DNA from: Patiria miniata
Lineage: Eukaryota; Echinodermata; Asteroidea; Valvatida; Asterinidae
Reading direction: 5' to 3'
NCBI RefSeq assembly: GCF_015706575.1
Contig: NW_024037069.1
Location: forward strand, 43,221,553 to 43,285,552
Length of the DNA: 64,000 nt
In this document: positions 1 to 10,442 of the stretch, one piece after another
Position numbering within the stretch: position 1 is the first letter of the stretch
Layout of the letters: each line of letters begins with the position of its first letter
Translations under genes and position numbers: made by a program
The notes under the pieces: model-generated
The model's database searches: none
The model's input: the letters and a program-made list of their open reading frames with translations, nothing else
What the model was told of the DNA's origin: nothing

Positions 1-40
1 ATAGAAGCTGAGAAACGTGGAAGAAAATCAAGTTACTTAC

Positions 41-160
41 GTCTGGGTTATCAATCCCGAAATCCTTGGCCAGTTCGGAAAATCTCTCGTCGGTGATGTA
101 CCCAAGATCGTCTTCATCAAGAGCCTCAAAAACTGTCCGAAGACTGGGATCTGTGGCCAT
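41..160 (-). CDS. EF-hand-like protein, first coding exon (partial)
   Basis: Reading leftward from the ATG at 160 there are exactly 40 open codons, ending in a consensus GTAAGT donor (complement of 35-40), phase 0. The peptide starts MATDPSLRTVFEALDEDD and continues with LGYITDERF, a helix-acid loop-helix pattern like a degenerate EF-hand (D-x-D-x-x-G spacing, but Arg where the loop normally ends in Glu). Short N-terminal EF-hands of this sort occur in Rab11-FIP3/4, RASEF and ninein-like scaffold proteins; I cannot choose among them from one exon. The rest of the gene lies beyond the left edge. It is head-to-head with PGS1, start codons about 1.4 kb apart. That it is a coding exon is fairly secure; the family is a guess. 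Confidence 0.6.
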
Positions 161-1544
161 GGCCTACAGCTCAAACACTCTGTTCTCCATTAGAGGGGGT
201 TTCGTTCGCTTATGGGGCATTTTTCGAGGAAACTCACGCTGTGAAAGTCGACCTTGAAATCCGAGTCGAGGGCCAACATTGCGCGTAGCGACGTCAGCTG
301 TTGTTTATGTTGGATCTCGCGTGCGCTGTTTGCTATCGATTATGTGCAACTCCTATTAACTGTACTAGACTCGCCTCCAGTCACTGATTTATCCTCATGC
401 ATCCGAGGAATGGGCGGGGCAAGATGTAGGGATGATTGTAAGGCGTAACATCTGACGAAAGTTTGTAGATTGTAAGAACTGATCGAGGATGACGTGGTCC
501 TTCAGACTTCCATGACCTTTCTTTTTAGGATAAAAGTCACACGCGCTCTCATTGCAGATTCATGGAATTTTTAAGGGGCGGGGGGGGGGGGGGGGGGTCG
601 TTAAGTTACTTTGTTTTCAACTCTAAATTATTAAGATTACACATACAAAGTACAAGGTTACTCATCATAGGGAAACATAGAAAATCACTCAAGGCGCAGC
701 TCTTACATTACAAGACAAAGCCTTGTGAGGACATGACTCACACCAATAATCACACAATACACAACGACCTTGAACAAAGCTTGAACCTAATGATGCAAAC
801 AGATCATGGGTGTGGCATCTTTGGTGAGGCATCTTTGGTGCCGCATCTTTTAACTGGGATCAGTCAGAGCGATTTTTGAAGTGACTTGATTTTTTTTCTA
901 TTTTTCCCTTCATAAAATCTTTTACTGTATTGGCTCCTTTATTAATCAGGCATGCAACTTTTCCTCGGATCAGCTGATTTCCTCTTTTTTCACTTCCAAT
1001 GTGTGCCACTGAAAATAGAAAAACACTGTACAAAGTCTTGGAATAATGTGAATTTCCTCTTTTTTTGTGACTTCCCAGTTCAGTTTATATTAGTGGCCGC
1101 GTAATAACTTGGCTCCCAAGTTCAGGTGGTGGGCCTATGGGGAGGGGAGTCAGAAAATTAAGGTAATTGAGGAAGGGGGAGAGGGAGGGGGAGGGGGATA
1201 CTGTAGCTAGCACTCAGTTAACAATAACAGAAATCTAAGTTTTTTTGCCTATGCCGAATTCTTAGCGCGAGGGGCCGGGGGAGAGGGTTCCGGGGGGGGG
1301 GGGGGGAATGGTCGGAATACACAGCTCCCCCCCCCCCCCAGGCCCCTCGTTACGTAAAGGTTCCAATATTCGTACATTTACCCGAGATGTACACATCCTT
1401 TTTTCTCTAAGCCGCGTTTTTTTCCCCACAGTACTGGCCTTTGTCGAACCCGATCTGCCTCTCATCTTCGATCGAGTGCCGCGACTGAGAATGAGATCAG
1501 TGGTGATCATAATTAGCGCCCTCTTGTGACAGAATAAATTCAAG
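161..1544. other. Intergenic region between divergent genes
   Basis: No gene seen. It holds an 18-base G tract (580-597), a purine-rich low-complexity stretch (1140-1200), paired G and C tracts near 1291-1305 and 1328-1338, and a degraded MITE copy at 947-1080 related to the one at 7023-7180. Any shared promoter of the EF-hand gene and PGS1 would lie here, but I see no clear TATA box. Confidence 0.6.
947..1080. mobile_element. MITE copy, CAGGCATGCAACT family
   Basis: Shares CAGGCATGCAACTTTTCC, the following pyrimidine-rich tract, ACTGTACAAAGTC and the AATTTCCTC block with the complete element at 7023-7180. The right inverted repeat is eroded to CCCAGTTCAG. It is an older copy of the same family. 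Confidence 0.55.
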
Positions 1545-1554
1545 ATGGCAGCCT
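1543..1554 (+). promoter_or_regulatory. YY1-like element overlapping the PGS1 start codon
   Basis: The start context is AAGATGGCAGCC, close to the AAnATGGCGGC word recognised by YY1 that often sits at the first exon of housekeeping and mitochondrial genes in animals. The match is seen; the function is inferred. The in-frame ATG at 1557 is an alternative start. Confidence 0.35.
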
Positions 1555-4500
1555 CCATGCACATTGCTCGTGTTGCTGCGCCGGTTTTACGGTCGCACTC
1601 AAGGTAGTTTTTCGTTAGAATTACGTTTTTTGTGTGCAATATCGAATCTAATCTAACTACATCTAATGTCAACATTAGAACTTTATTTGTGAACTCTGTA
1701 GCATATTCTGCCTTGAAGTTAGTGACCGTTTCATTTTTATGTACTGTTACGAATACGGATTACGGAAAAGTGACACTGTCACCATGGTCACTGACACTAC
1801 AGGTGACACTGTGACAGTGACAAGGCCAAAAAAACCAAAAAAATTGTACCTAGGAAAACTGTTGCAACCTGACATTACACTTTTTTTTCTCAAAAGCCTA
1901 TATCATCTCAATGAATTGAACTAAAAGGCCAGTCTGAGTCATTGCAAAACTGATGACAAGACATGAATCTGGGACTGGTGACAGGTTGCAACATTTTTTC
2001 TGTCACTTTATGTGTTTGGAATCATCTAAATACTTATTGTCAATTTAGTTCGAGCGAGCGTGCTGCCTAGTGGATAGCACGCCTGTACATGTATCGCGCA
2101 AGTGCTCCGCTTGCGTTCGAAACCCATCTAGGCCTACATTGTTGTTTTGAAACTTCATTTTTTTGTGTCCAAAAAAGTTAGAATTGTCTACTTTGATTGT
2201 TTTAAATCCAATCCCACATTTCATTTCCTTTTTCTGTTTCATCGCTCTGGAGGGAAATCAAGTCCGAAATTGCATTGAGTCTGATTCCCATGTTGTGAAT
2301 ACAAAGTCACAATGACAATAAAAGCATGGAACCAGACGAAGATTCGTCAAAGTAAAAATGTCTAAGTCCCAGTAAAAAAGCTAAAAAATTGAAGACCGGG
2401 TCACGGTAAAATATCCGCTGCCTTATATTTCATAATTTTTTTCCTGAAAACAAATTCAGTTTCTGTCATCATGCCCGCGGGAAAATAACGCATGGTGTTC
2501 GATTCGCTCGAAGGAGAAATTATTGTTCCGGTCATCGCATTCCCAATCCCTCGTCATCACACTCCTCATCACACCCAGCTGGACAACCAAGGGAAGGTCC
2601 CCCGGGAGTCTTTGAACAGTTTGACTGGATCGCAGACAAGGCTCCAAGATTCTCTGTTTGTGGCGACCGGATTACAATCCTGAAAGGACCTGCCGAATAT
2701 TTTGAAACACTGAAGGTGTGTGAAAGTCTCTCATGGATATTTGGCCGGTGCCGTAAATTGTTGTTTTCGTGTAGGCTTTCTCTGATTGGCTTATTTATAT
2801 TTACCTCGTATTGGCTGCGCCATCTACTTGTAGTAAACACTATTTTCCCTCCAGGGTTTGCTGGAGGAATCAGTGATGACTAACGTTTACTGAAAGAAAG
2901 TCGGCACTTAGTATACATGTATATCCACTCCCAAGGTCTGAAGCTTGTAAAATGAGTTGGTTCATTTGATCATGTTGGTCAATTTTCAATTTTGCTTTGT
3001 CCCTTAATTGTTTTCATATTAACTCATAGTTTAGCTGGGCACTGGGTATTAAAATTGCAATGTCATTTGACTTGATTTTGTTAAGCCCTAACCTTACCAT
3101 GGTCCCAACTTTGGCTGGGACCGTCCCAACTTATGTGTTCCAGTCAGAACACTTTTGTTAGGATGGACCCAGCTTAAGTTGAGGCTGTCCCAACTAAAGT
3201 TGGGACCAATGGTCAAGTTGGGGCGTAAAAATATCACAAACAATGTGTTTATTTTGACCATCACTCATTTATGATTTTAATCTACATCTCTGCCAAGATG
3301 AAATGAAATGTTCTTCCAAGATGAATTTTGAACAATTAGGAACATTTCTACTCTGCATTTGGAGTAATTGCTCATTTGACATCCTTGAATATGAAAATAG
3401 TAGGTGTGTAAGATATAGGTCGTCAATAATTATTTCCATTGTTGAAGACTTGAAGACTTTCCAGGAGACCCTTCACTGTTACTTTGATTTACTCAATTAT
3501 AGATCTTCGGACTTCCGACTCATTTTGTTGGATTGGGGCACAATTACATTTGTAAAGTATGTATTATTACCATGATTGCCATAATTATTAATCATTGTTA
3601 ATATACTGGAACTTCATTAAAATGCCTTTGCAGTTCTTGCCTTTTTTTTTTCCTTCTCATTTTACTTCAGTTTGGTTTTAAAAGAACTATCATCTCAGTG
3701 AGTTAAACCCCAACAAGTTTGAAGAGAACATTGATAAGCTTTTGGGTTATGGGTTGTTTTTACAATTTTTGTATTTTCTGTGTTCATTTCTAGGAACGGA
3801 TGGAAACCTGCAAGCGACGAGTGGTACTCGCTGCTCTTTATCTGGGCACAGGACCTCAGGAAGATGAACTTGTGAGTATATGAGGCGTATAAGTTCAGTA
3901 AAGATGATTTGGCATTGAAACCTCCCAAACCATTTGTTTGAAAGATTTCCTCACAAGGAAAATGTTTTAAAATCTTCCAACTCATCGGTTTCATTATATT
4001 GTCAAAGTTGCTGTATGCATTTTGTGTATTCAGCCCTTTCCTTACAAAAGCATCAGGACACCTGTGCTATTTCTGTTATGTTTCATCATGCTGTGCAATA
4101 CCTATGAGGTGCAATACCTATGAGGTGCAATACCTATGAGGCTCAATCTCAAAAACTCCTTAGACCTCACGAGGTTCAATGAAAACCTCATTTAAAAAAA
4201 TAAATACCCCTTATTTAAAAAAAAAAATCAAACTTTTCATTTTTCCTCATTAGGTGTTCAATAGACTATACAATGCCTTCAAAATTCAGCCTCATCAAAC
4301 CTCACATACTAAAGACCTCATTTTAAGATACTTGATTACATGCATATCACCACTTACCTCATACCTCTACTCCCTCTTGTTCCCTTGAAAAGGCGAATCA
4401 TCACTTTTCTGTCTGTCCTTAGCACGTCCTTTTTCAATTTCTCTGTCAGGTCGCCTCACTTTATGAGGCATGTAGGAGGAGCCGCCTCGCCAACCCCTCA

Positions 4501-7500
4501 TCCCCCTCGAGGTTCAGATTCTCCTGGACTGTACGCGAGGTTCCCGAGGGAGGCACAACTCTCGGACCATGCTACTGCCTCTGCTTCAAGACTTTGAGTC
4601 TGAGGTACGGGTGTCTCTGTACCACACCCCGGACCTCAGAGGAACCTTAAAGAAATTGATTCCCGAGAGATATAACGAGGTTATCGGATTGTCCCATCTT
4701 AAAGTTTGTATCTTTGACGACACGCTGATTATTAGTGGGTAAGTCCTTCGAATGTTTGAGACTTAGCAAACTGTGAGAAAGAAAGGCTTCAACCTTCCCA
4801 CGAATTCCTATAAACCCATTCCCTTGTCGCATGTAATGAATTTGTTCCTAAACTTAATGAGATATTCTAAAATTACAACCACCTTATGAAAAATTCACAC
4901 AAAAATAACCTGGTCTTGAACATAAATTATGTTTTGAAAAAATTCTGATCCTAATGATCAATTAAGGTCATTGCCCATCCAAAGCAACTCTTGGACTTGA
5001 CTGTCAACAGTTTGAAATGTTCAGTTGCCATAGATCTGAGTTCTCCAAAATACAGGGTGTCCCCAAAACCCGAACCCTCAAAGCGCCCTGCTTTTTCAGC
5101 TTTTTTTAACAATTACATCACAAAGATTGATACATATTTTACAAGTATACCAGTTTGAACATTAGATTACCAACAATGAAAAAGTCTTTCAAATCGGAAA
5201 AAAATATTGATTGAGTAATGGCCAATTGAAAACAAGTGCCACTTTTTCCATTTTGTCCACGGTGACTGATATTTGAATCTTGCAGATCTGTGAAAGAGGC
5301 TACCAAGTAGAGGGCAGCACAGTAAACATGTAAAGAAGTTTTTCTGTATTTCCATCAGCTATGACGTTTTCATCATCATCATTGCCTTTCATCTTTACTC
5401 TTTCTTTTAACTTATTTTACAGAGCTAATTTGAGTGATTCCTACTTCACCAATCGCCAGGACCGTTACGTAATGCTTGAAGACTGCCCTCACGTGGCAGA
5501 CTTCTTCCATGAGCTTGTGTCCGCAGTCAGTTCGTTCTCCTTCCAGCTGAACCCTGATGACACTTTGACCCTTGACCCAGAGGTCAACATCCACCCTTAC
5601 GAAGGTATGATCAGGTTACGTCTTCTGAACAGAAATCTGTATACGATCTAATATTTCTGGTCTAAACTTTTTAAAACAGGAGGATGTCGGCACTTTTTGC
5701 ACTTTGAGAAAAAAAGACTGATGTGGTTTGAGTTTGGAATAATTTGCCCTTGAGCATTAAACTGAGGTCTTGCCATGATGACTGAGGTCTTGCCAGGCAA
5801 ATTGAAAATTGACCTCCTGGTTTTGTAGATATTTTAAAAATAGTCAGACCGACACTTTTTTGGGGACATACTTTATTGCACTATTGATCTGCTATTTCGC
5901 GTGAAAGAAAACAAGCATTTGCAGAGTGTAAAGCTTCTCCTTAGAAAAAAAATTGCAATCAGTGATTAAAATTGTATTAAAAAAAAGCAGTATTGTTTAT
6001 GTTTTTGTAAAAACTGTAAATGGAAAATATTGAATTTTTTTTCAGGGGATGAAAACAAATTTAAAGAGATTGCGAGAGACAGGATACAGCAGGTCCTAGA
6101 TCCATCCAGATGGAACCAGACTAGTGGTCATGTGACCCAATCCAGACTGACCAATCAGAGCCAAGATGCCAGACACAGCCACAGGAAATCCAAGCGTAGG
6201 AAACACAGGAATCCTGGTGATGAAATCGTTGCACGGGAAAACTTGAGAGGAATGCACAAAGATGTCACTTTCTCTGTGGATGAAAGGAACGGTTTAGACC
6301 ACACTCCGCTTTCTCAATCAAGCACTCCAAGATTCTCGTGGGACGAACAAAAGGACGACGCACAAATGATTTCCAGTGGTAAAATGTTAGCTTCCGAGTC
6401 CGCAATTCCGAGCATCAAAATGCAAAATCAACACCAGAGTAGAACTGAATCAACTAGCTCTAATGGCAATGCAAGCCGAACTGAAGTCAGTGACACCCTG
6501 ATATATCCTCTTGTCCAAATGGGGTCATTTGGGGTCAGAGTTGACCAGGAGGTCACGTGTCAGCTCCTCCAGTCTGCTGAGACGGACTCGCATTGCGCCT
6601 TGGCGTCGGGATACTTTAATCTGACCAAGGAGTACATGGATTTGGTGCTGGGGTCCAAGGCTTCCTACAGTATCCTGATGGCATCTCCAGAGGTATAGTT
6701 CGGTTCAAGGATTTGTAGAGATGTGTGACTTGAGTCCAGGACTCAAGACTTGAGTCGGTCCCAAATTGCAACATGACTCAAGTCAAGTCAAAAGCACCAA
6801 TCCAATGGAAGACAAAATGGCGACTTTGACTTAAATCGAGTCGCATTGACAAAATGCTCAGATTTGGACACTTGAATATCATGACTTGAACTTGACATCG
6901 AGGACTAGTGTCTTGCAAGTTACCAACAATATCTTCTTTAAAACTTTTGGTAACAAAAATTCTGATTTATGCTTACCATTGCAAGGAAAAACATCCGAGA
7001 CACATACATGTACATGTATGTAAGTACTCAGGCATGCAACTTTTCCTGGGATCCGCTGTTTTCCTCTTTTTTTTTTGCTTCTCAGGAATTCCATTACAAA
7101 TTGAAAAATACTGTACAAAGTCATGTGTCGTTTGGAATTTCCTCGTTTTATCTCAGTTCCCAGTTGCATGCCTGAGTACTTCATTTACATAAATTGCTAT
7201 CCTATGGAATGGTAAGAACAGAGTTACCGTTTATTGTACTGTCCTCAAGTATTTTTGTCAACTAAAGGAAGGGGATTAACCCTAACCCTGCCAGACGCAA
7301 CACAGTGCATCAGGTGCAAAAGTCTGGTGCTCTTTGGTGCATTCAGCTACCAACACCAGTGCATAAACGGCCGCTTCTGAGTCAATGAGATCTAGTCCCA
7401 TTGAACAATGCCTCAGTTGTATCCTGCTGCATTTGGTGACCACAGACTCTGAGGCACTTTGGCTTGAAGACTTTTGGCCAGATGGATCTTGCTGCACTGG

Positions 7501-9430
7501 GCAGGCTTGTCACTTATTAGACAAATGTTGCATGTTGCTGCGTTTGGCAGGGCTCTAGCAAACATACCCTGAAGGGTTAGGGTTAAGTTTATGTTATCTA
7601 GTGATATTTCCACATTATAGTATTTAAACTAATAGGTACATGTACGTGTGGCTGATGATTTGTGAGGGAAGTTCGCAGTGCTTTCAATCAATATTATGTG
7701 ACGGTTTTCTTTCTCCAAATTTATAGGCCAATGGTTTCTTTGGTGCCCGAGGTATCTCTGGCTATGTACCCACGGCGTACACCTTCATTGCAAGGAATTT
7801 CTTGAGGAAAGTCGGATGGCGAAAAGTTGCACACAGAATCTCCATGTATGAATACTATCGACAGGGATGGACATTTCATGTCAAAGGTACAAAATCACAA
7901 AACTCGTCGGTGAAGGGCAAAACCTAATTTGATCTACATCACCCTGACGCAAAATTCCATCTTATGAAAACTTGGAATTGGAATCGTCTGTCCAGTTTTT
8001 GAGAACTCGATTCCCTGTAGTATTTCCTGTCCTTGTGACATCTGACACCTACTATATAATTCTGATGCACTCTTTAACCCTAACTCCCTAGCATGATTTA
8101 CTAGGAACCATTCTAAGCCTGGAAAATTCCATCACCATATGGGAAACTTTGCACACACATATTTCTGACTTAGTTTCTGGAGGTGTGCCAACCCAATGTA
8201 AAAAGACTGTCAGTTTAGGGGTACTGTACCCATCCTGACAGATTCCAACAAAACATGCAGTTGGGGTTAGGTGGGTTGAGTTCTGTTTAAGGCAATTGTG
8301 AATAGCAAACTACCTACCCAACAAATAAAAAAAAAAATGTTTTTGAAGTCACTTTGAAAGATACTTGAATGGCAAATTACAAAGTACCATGGTAACAGGA
8401 CAGGAATATTGTCGTAGTTTGGACCCTAAATTTAAAGAATGACCCGTACACTTTATATTTCAGGCCTGTGGTACTACCTTCGAGATGAATCACTACCTTC
8501 CCTCACCCTGATTGGCTCTCCGAATTTCGGTAAGTGATTAGCAATTAAAACGAATATTACAAAAACCTCCAAGAAAGTGTTGTTTTAGAAGGTGGTCAAC
8601 TTTCGAGGCCGTTTTCTTTGATCGCTAGTTTTTACTGGTATGTACATGGGTGACACTTCGTGGTGGTGCTGACGATATGCACGCAAAGCAATATGCACAT
8701 GCTGTGTCTTGTCAGGAGGGCTTTTGAAACTGGTTAAAAACTGCCCTTTCTTGTTTTTGCACAGAACCCATACCCTGAAATATCAGACATTCACAAATTT
8801 ACAAATGACCAGCACTCTAATCAGACTTTTGAAAAAGCATCAAAATTGATATATCATATCTTTAAGACTCAGTGTAGTTTATGCTTTTATTTACTTCATT
8901 TACCTTATTTTACCTTATTGCATTAGGTCATAGGTCAGTGCATCGTGATCTAGAGGCCCAGCTGGCAATTGTAACGACCAATCATCAGCTTCGAAATCAA
9001 CTCCATCAGGTGATTATTCTTAATTGGGCGTGGGAGGGGGGGGGGGGGGGGGGGAGAGGAACAGGGTAAATTAGGCTTTTTCTTTTTATTGATTTTTCAT
9101 ATTGATATGTGCAAAAATATAATATGCCCTTTGTTCTATGTTGAACATATTTTAATTGTACTGAATTTTGGTGCCAATTTTTGTGACGTTAAATTTGCTT
9201 CTCATTGCAGTCCGATGATTATTAAACGGCCTTTAGAAAACATTTCGGTTTTTGTTATAATTTATGAAAAGAAATTGCAGTAGTTCAGATTCAGTGATTC
9301 TTCCCTCTAGGAGAGGCAAGATTTCTTCAATCAGTCCGAGGTTGTGACCCCGTCGACGTTCAGAAGAAAGGAGCGTAGAGTCCCCCTCTGGGCCAAGATA
9401 TTCACCATCGTTGCCAGGAACTTCTTCTGA
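1545..9430 (+). CDS. PGS1: CDP-diacylglycerol-glycerol-3-phosphate 3-phosphatidyltransferase (PGP synthase)
   Basis: Makes phosphatidylglycerophosphate from CDP-diacylglycerol and glycerol-3-phosphate, the committed step of cardiolipin synthesis in mitochondria. Exons: 1545-1603, 2460-2715, 3794-3871, 4450-4738, 5423-5604, 6046-6692, 7727-7886, 8464-8529, 8927-9009, 9311-9430. All introns are GT-AG with matching phases. Exons 1-2 give an Arg/Ser-rich, acid-poor N-terminus, as expected of a mitochondrial presequence. Recognisable PGS1 blocks are ADKAPRFSV, RRVVLAALYLGTGP, RGSRGRHNSRTMLLPLL, HLKVCIFD (first HKD motif, about residue 214), NLSDSYFTNRQDRY, GYFNLTKEYMDLVLGSKA, and FHVKGLW...LTLIGSPNFGHRSVHRDLEAQ (second, non-canonical HKD). 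The ending ARNFF then stop matches the family. Exon 6 carries a long polar, poorly conserved insert. The sum is 1940 nt; one base added in the C run at 4502-4506 gives 646 codons plus stop, longer than human PGS1 (about 556). Confidence 0.95.
2049..2240 (+). repeat. tRNA-derived SINE
   Basis: A pol III A-box-like sequence (CTGCCTAGTGG, 2063-2073) is followed 42 bp later by a perfect B-box (GTTCGAAAC, 2115-2123). A non-tRNA body follows. The head cannot fold into an intact cloverleaf with a clean acceptor stem, so it is a SINE rather than a tRNA gene. It lies in PGS1 intron 1. Confidence 0.65.
3085..3224. repeat. Fold-back repeat built on GTCCCAACTT
   Basis: The left arm (GCCCTAACCTTACCATGG then TCCCAACTTTGG) and the inverted right arm (GCCCCAACTTGACCATTGG then TCCCAACTTTAG) match over about 30 bp with few changes. 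The interior repeats the GTCCCAACTT word in both orientations. It is a short MITE in PGS1 intron 2. Confidence 0.6.
4093..4140. repeat. Three tandem copies of a 16-bp unit
   Basis: GTGCAATACCTATGAG is repeated three times without change. The next 200 bp carry further CCTCAT and ATGAGG words in both orientations. The complement starts CTCATAGGT, the same core as the 16-bp unit of the array at 58463-58735. Confidence 0.85.
6705..6910. repeat. ACTTGAGTC/GACTCAAGT low-complexity inverted repeat
   Basis: The words ACTTGAGTC and GACTCAAGTC recur in both orientations directly after PGS1 exon 6. Related AAGTC-rich stretches occur near 9900-9970, 17115-17175 and 18420-18465, linking this to the repeat family of the 10-19 kb zone. 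Confidence 0.5.
7023..7180. mobile_element. Small MITE with 19-bp perfect TIRs
   Basis: Starts AGTACTCAGGCATGCAACT (7023-7041) and ends with its exact complement (7162-7180). It has no coding capacity and lies in PGS1 intron 6. The copy at 947-1080 shares interior and left end. Confidence 0.8.
7280..7582. mobile_element. piggyBac-like MITE with TTAA duplication
   Basis: Flanked by TTAA at 7276-7279 and 7583-7586. The ends are CCCTAACCCT and its inverse AGGGTTAGGG. Further in, CCCTGCCAGACGCAACA is mirrored by TGTTGCTGCGTTTGGCAGGG. TTAA targets plus CCC-starting ends are typical of the piggyBac superfamily. The ends resemble telomere repeats only by chance. Confidence 0.7.
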
Positions 9431-10077
9431 GCGGCAGGGTCTTCTTTTGGGGACGTCCGTGTTGTATAATTCCCCACTTGTCGAATCCCAAGTCATCCAA
9501 TCTCAAGTCAAAAAGTTAGTTATCACGTTATCAAAGATTTCTGGCTTGGATGCATGCTGAAATCATATAACAAAAGACTCGATGGAGGAATAGCACCACA
9601 ATGGGGGGAGGAGTTTGTTTAGGCGGTTTAACCCCCCCCCCCCCCCTCGGGCCCCAAAGGGTGCGTTCGAGCGTGTTACTCTTGCTATGACGGGGAGCAT
9701 ACTCTTGCTAACCCGTGGGTCGTACTTCTGCCGTTCGTGCGCTCAGGGCTATACTCGTGTTAATGTGAGTAGCACGCTCGAACGCACCCAGAAAGTGGAC
9801 CATAATGCAGATAAAGTAGCACATGCCTGCTTATTCCCCCCCCCCCCCTGACAGCTACCCCCCCCCCCCATTGTGCCATAGCTGGATCCGCCCATCATCA
9901 GAAGTGAAATCAAGCCACAATGTCATAGAAACTCAGTCACAAATCAATCACAAGTCACTCAGTGTCAAGTCCAGTGACCGGCTATGAAAATGCACTGTCA
10001 TAAAGGTATTCCTGCAAAGCTGCTGTTACATTAGTGTTTACAAAAATAGCACTCAAGATTTTATTTATTTAGACTTA
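9431..10077. other. PGS1 downstream region with repeats, no gene
   Basis: Holds C tracts (near 9632, 9836, 9860), the MITE at 9659-9789, and from about 9895 an AAGTC-rich stretch and the words AATAGCACTCAAGAT that recur at 14040, 17240 and 18730. I see no poly(A) signal I would commit to for PGS1. Confidence 0.5.
9659..9789. mobile_element. MITE with GGGTGCGTTCGAGCG ends
   Basis: The left end GGGTGCGTTCGAGCGTG is mirrored at the right end (CACGCTCGAACGCACCC), with about 100 bp of unique interior. No clear target duplication. The surrounding C tracts suggest it sits in an older hAT-type element ending near the GGATCCGCCC word at 9881. Confidence 0.6.
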
Positions 10078-10439
10078 GACCCCCCAAAAAATAAGTCGGT
10101 CTCTGGTCAGCGCGCGCGTCGATTTTAATCATGCGCGTCAATCTTTTTTTTTTCCAAAATGTTCCGCGGTAGCTCCAACAGTAGCTCCTCTATTTCCGCA
10201 CCTCAATTTTTTTTTACCAAAGAGCACCAAGGAATGGGAAATTGCACCAAGGCAAATGATCGAAAGCACCAAGGCAAATTATGGAGGACACCAATGTACA
10301 TGAGGACACCAAAAAGCAAAATAGTACCCACCTTGTCTGTACAATCCAAGCTTGAAGAAAAAGAAAAAAAAAAAGCCGCGTGGCCGCGTCAATTCCGGAA
10401 CTTTGGTCTGACCAGAGACCGAATATTTTTTTTTGGGCC
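10078..10439. mobile_element. Harbinger-like MITE, copy 1
   Basis: Flanked by TTA duplications (10075-10077, 10440-10442). Subterminal inverted repeats GTCGGTCTCTGGTCAG and CTGACCAGAGACCGAATAT match those of the copy at 27110-27477; the interiors align end to end (GCGCGCGTCGATTTTAATCA, the GCACCAAGG words, AATTCCGGAACTTTGG). TWA target sites and GGCC-type ends fit PIF/Harbinger. Confidence 0.82.
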
Positions 10440-10442
10440 TTA

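Noticed and set aside
2049..2130. Functional tRNA gene
   Set aside because: A- and B-boxes are present, but I cannot pair a proper acceptor stem and a SINE body follows.
7276..7586. Interstitial telomere repeats (CCCTAA)
   Set aside because: Only one and a half units at each end in inverted orientation, flanked by TTAA; explained as terminal repeats of a piggyBac-like MITE.
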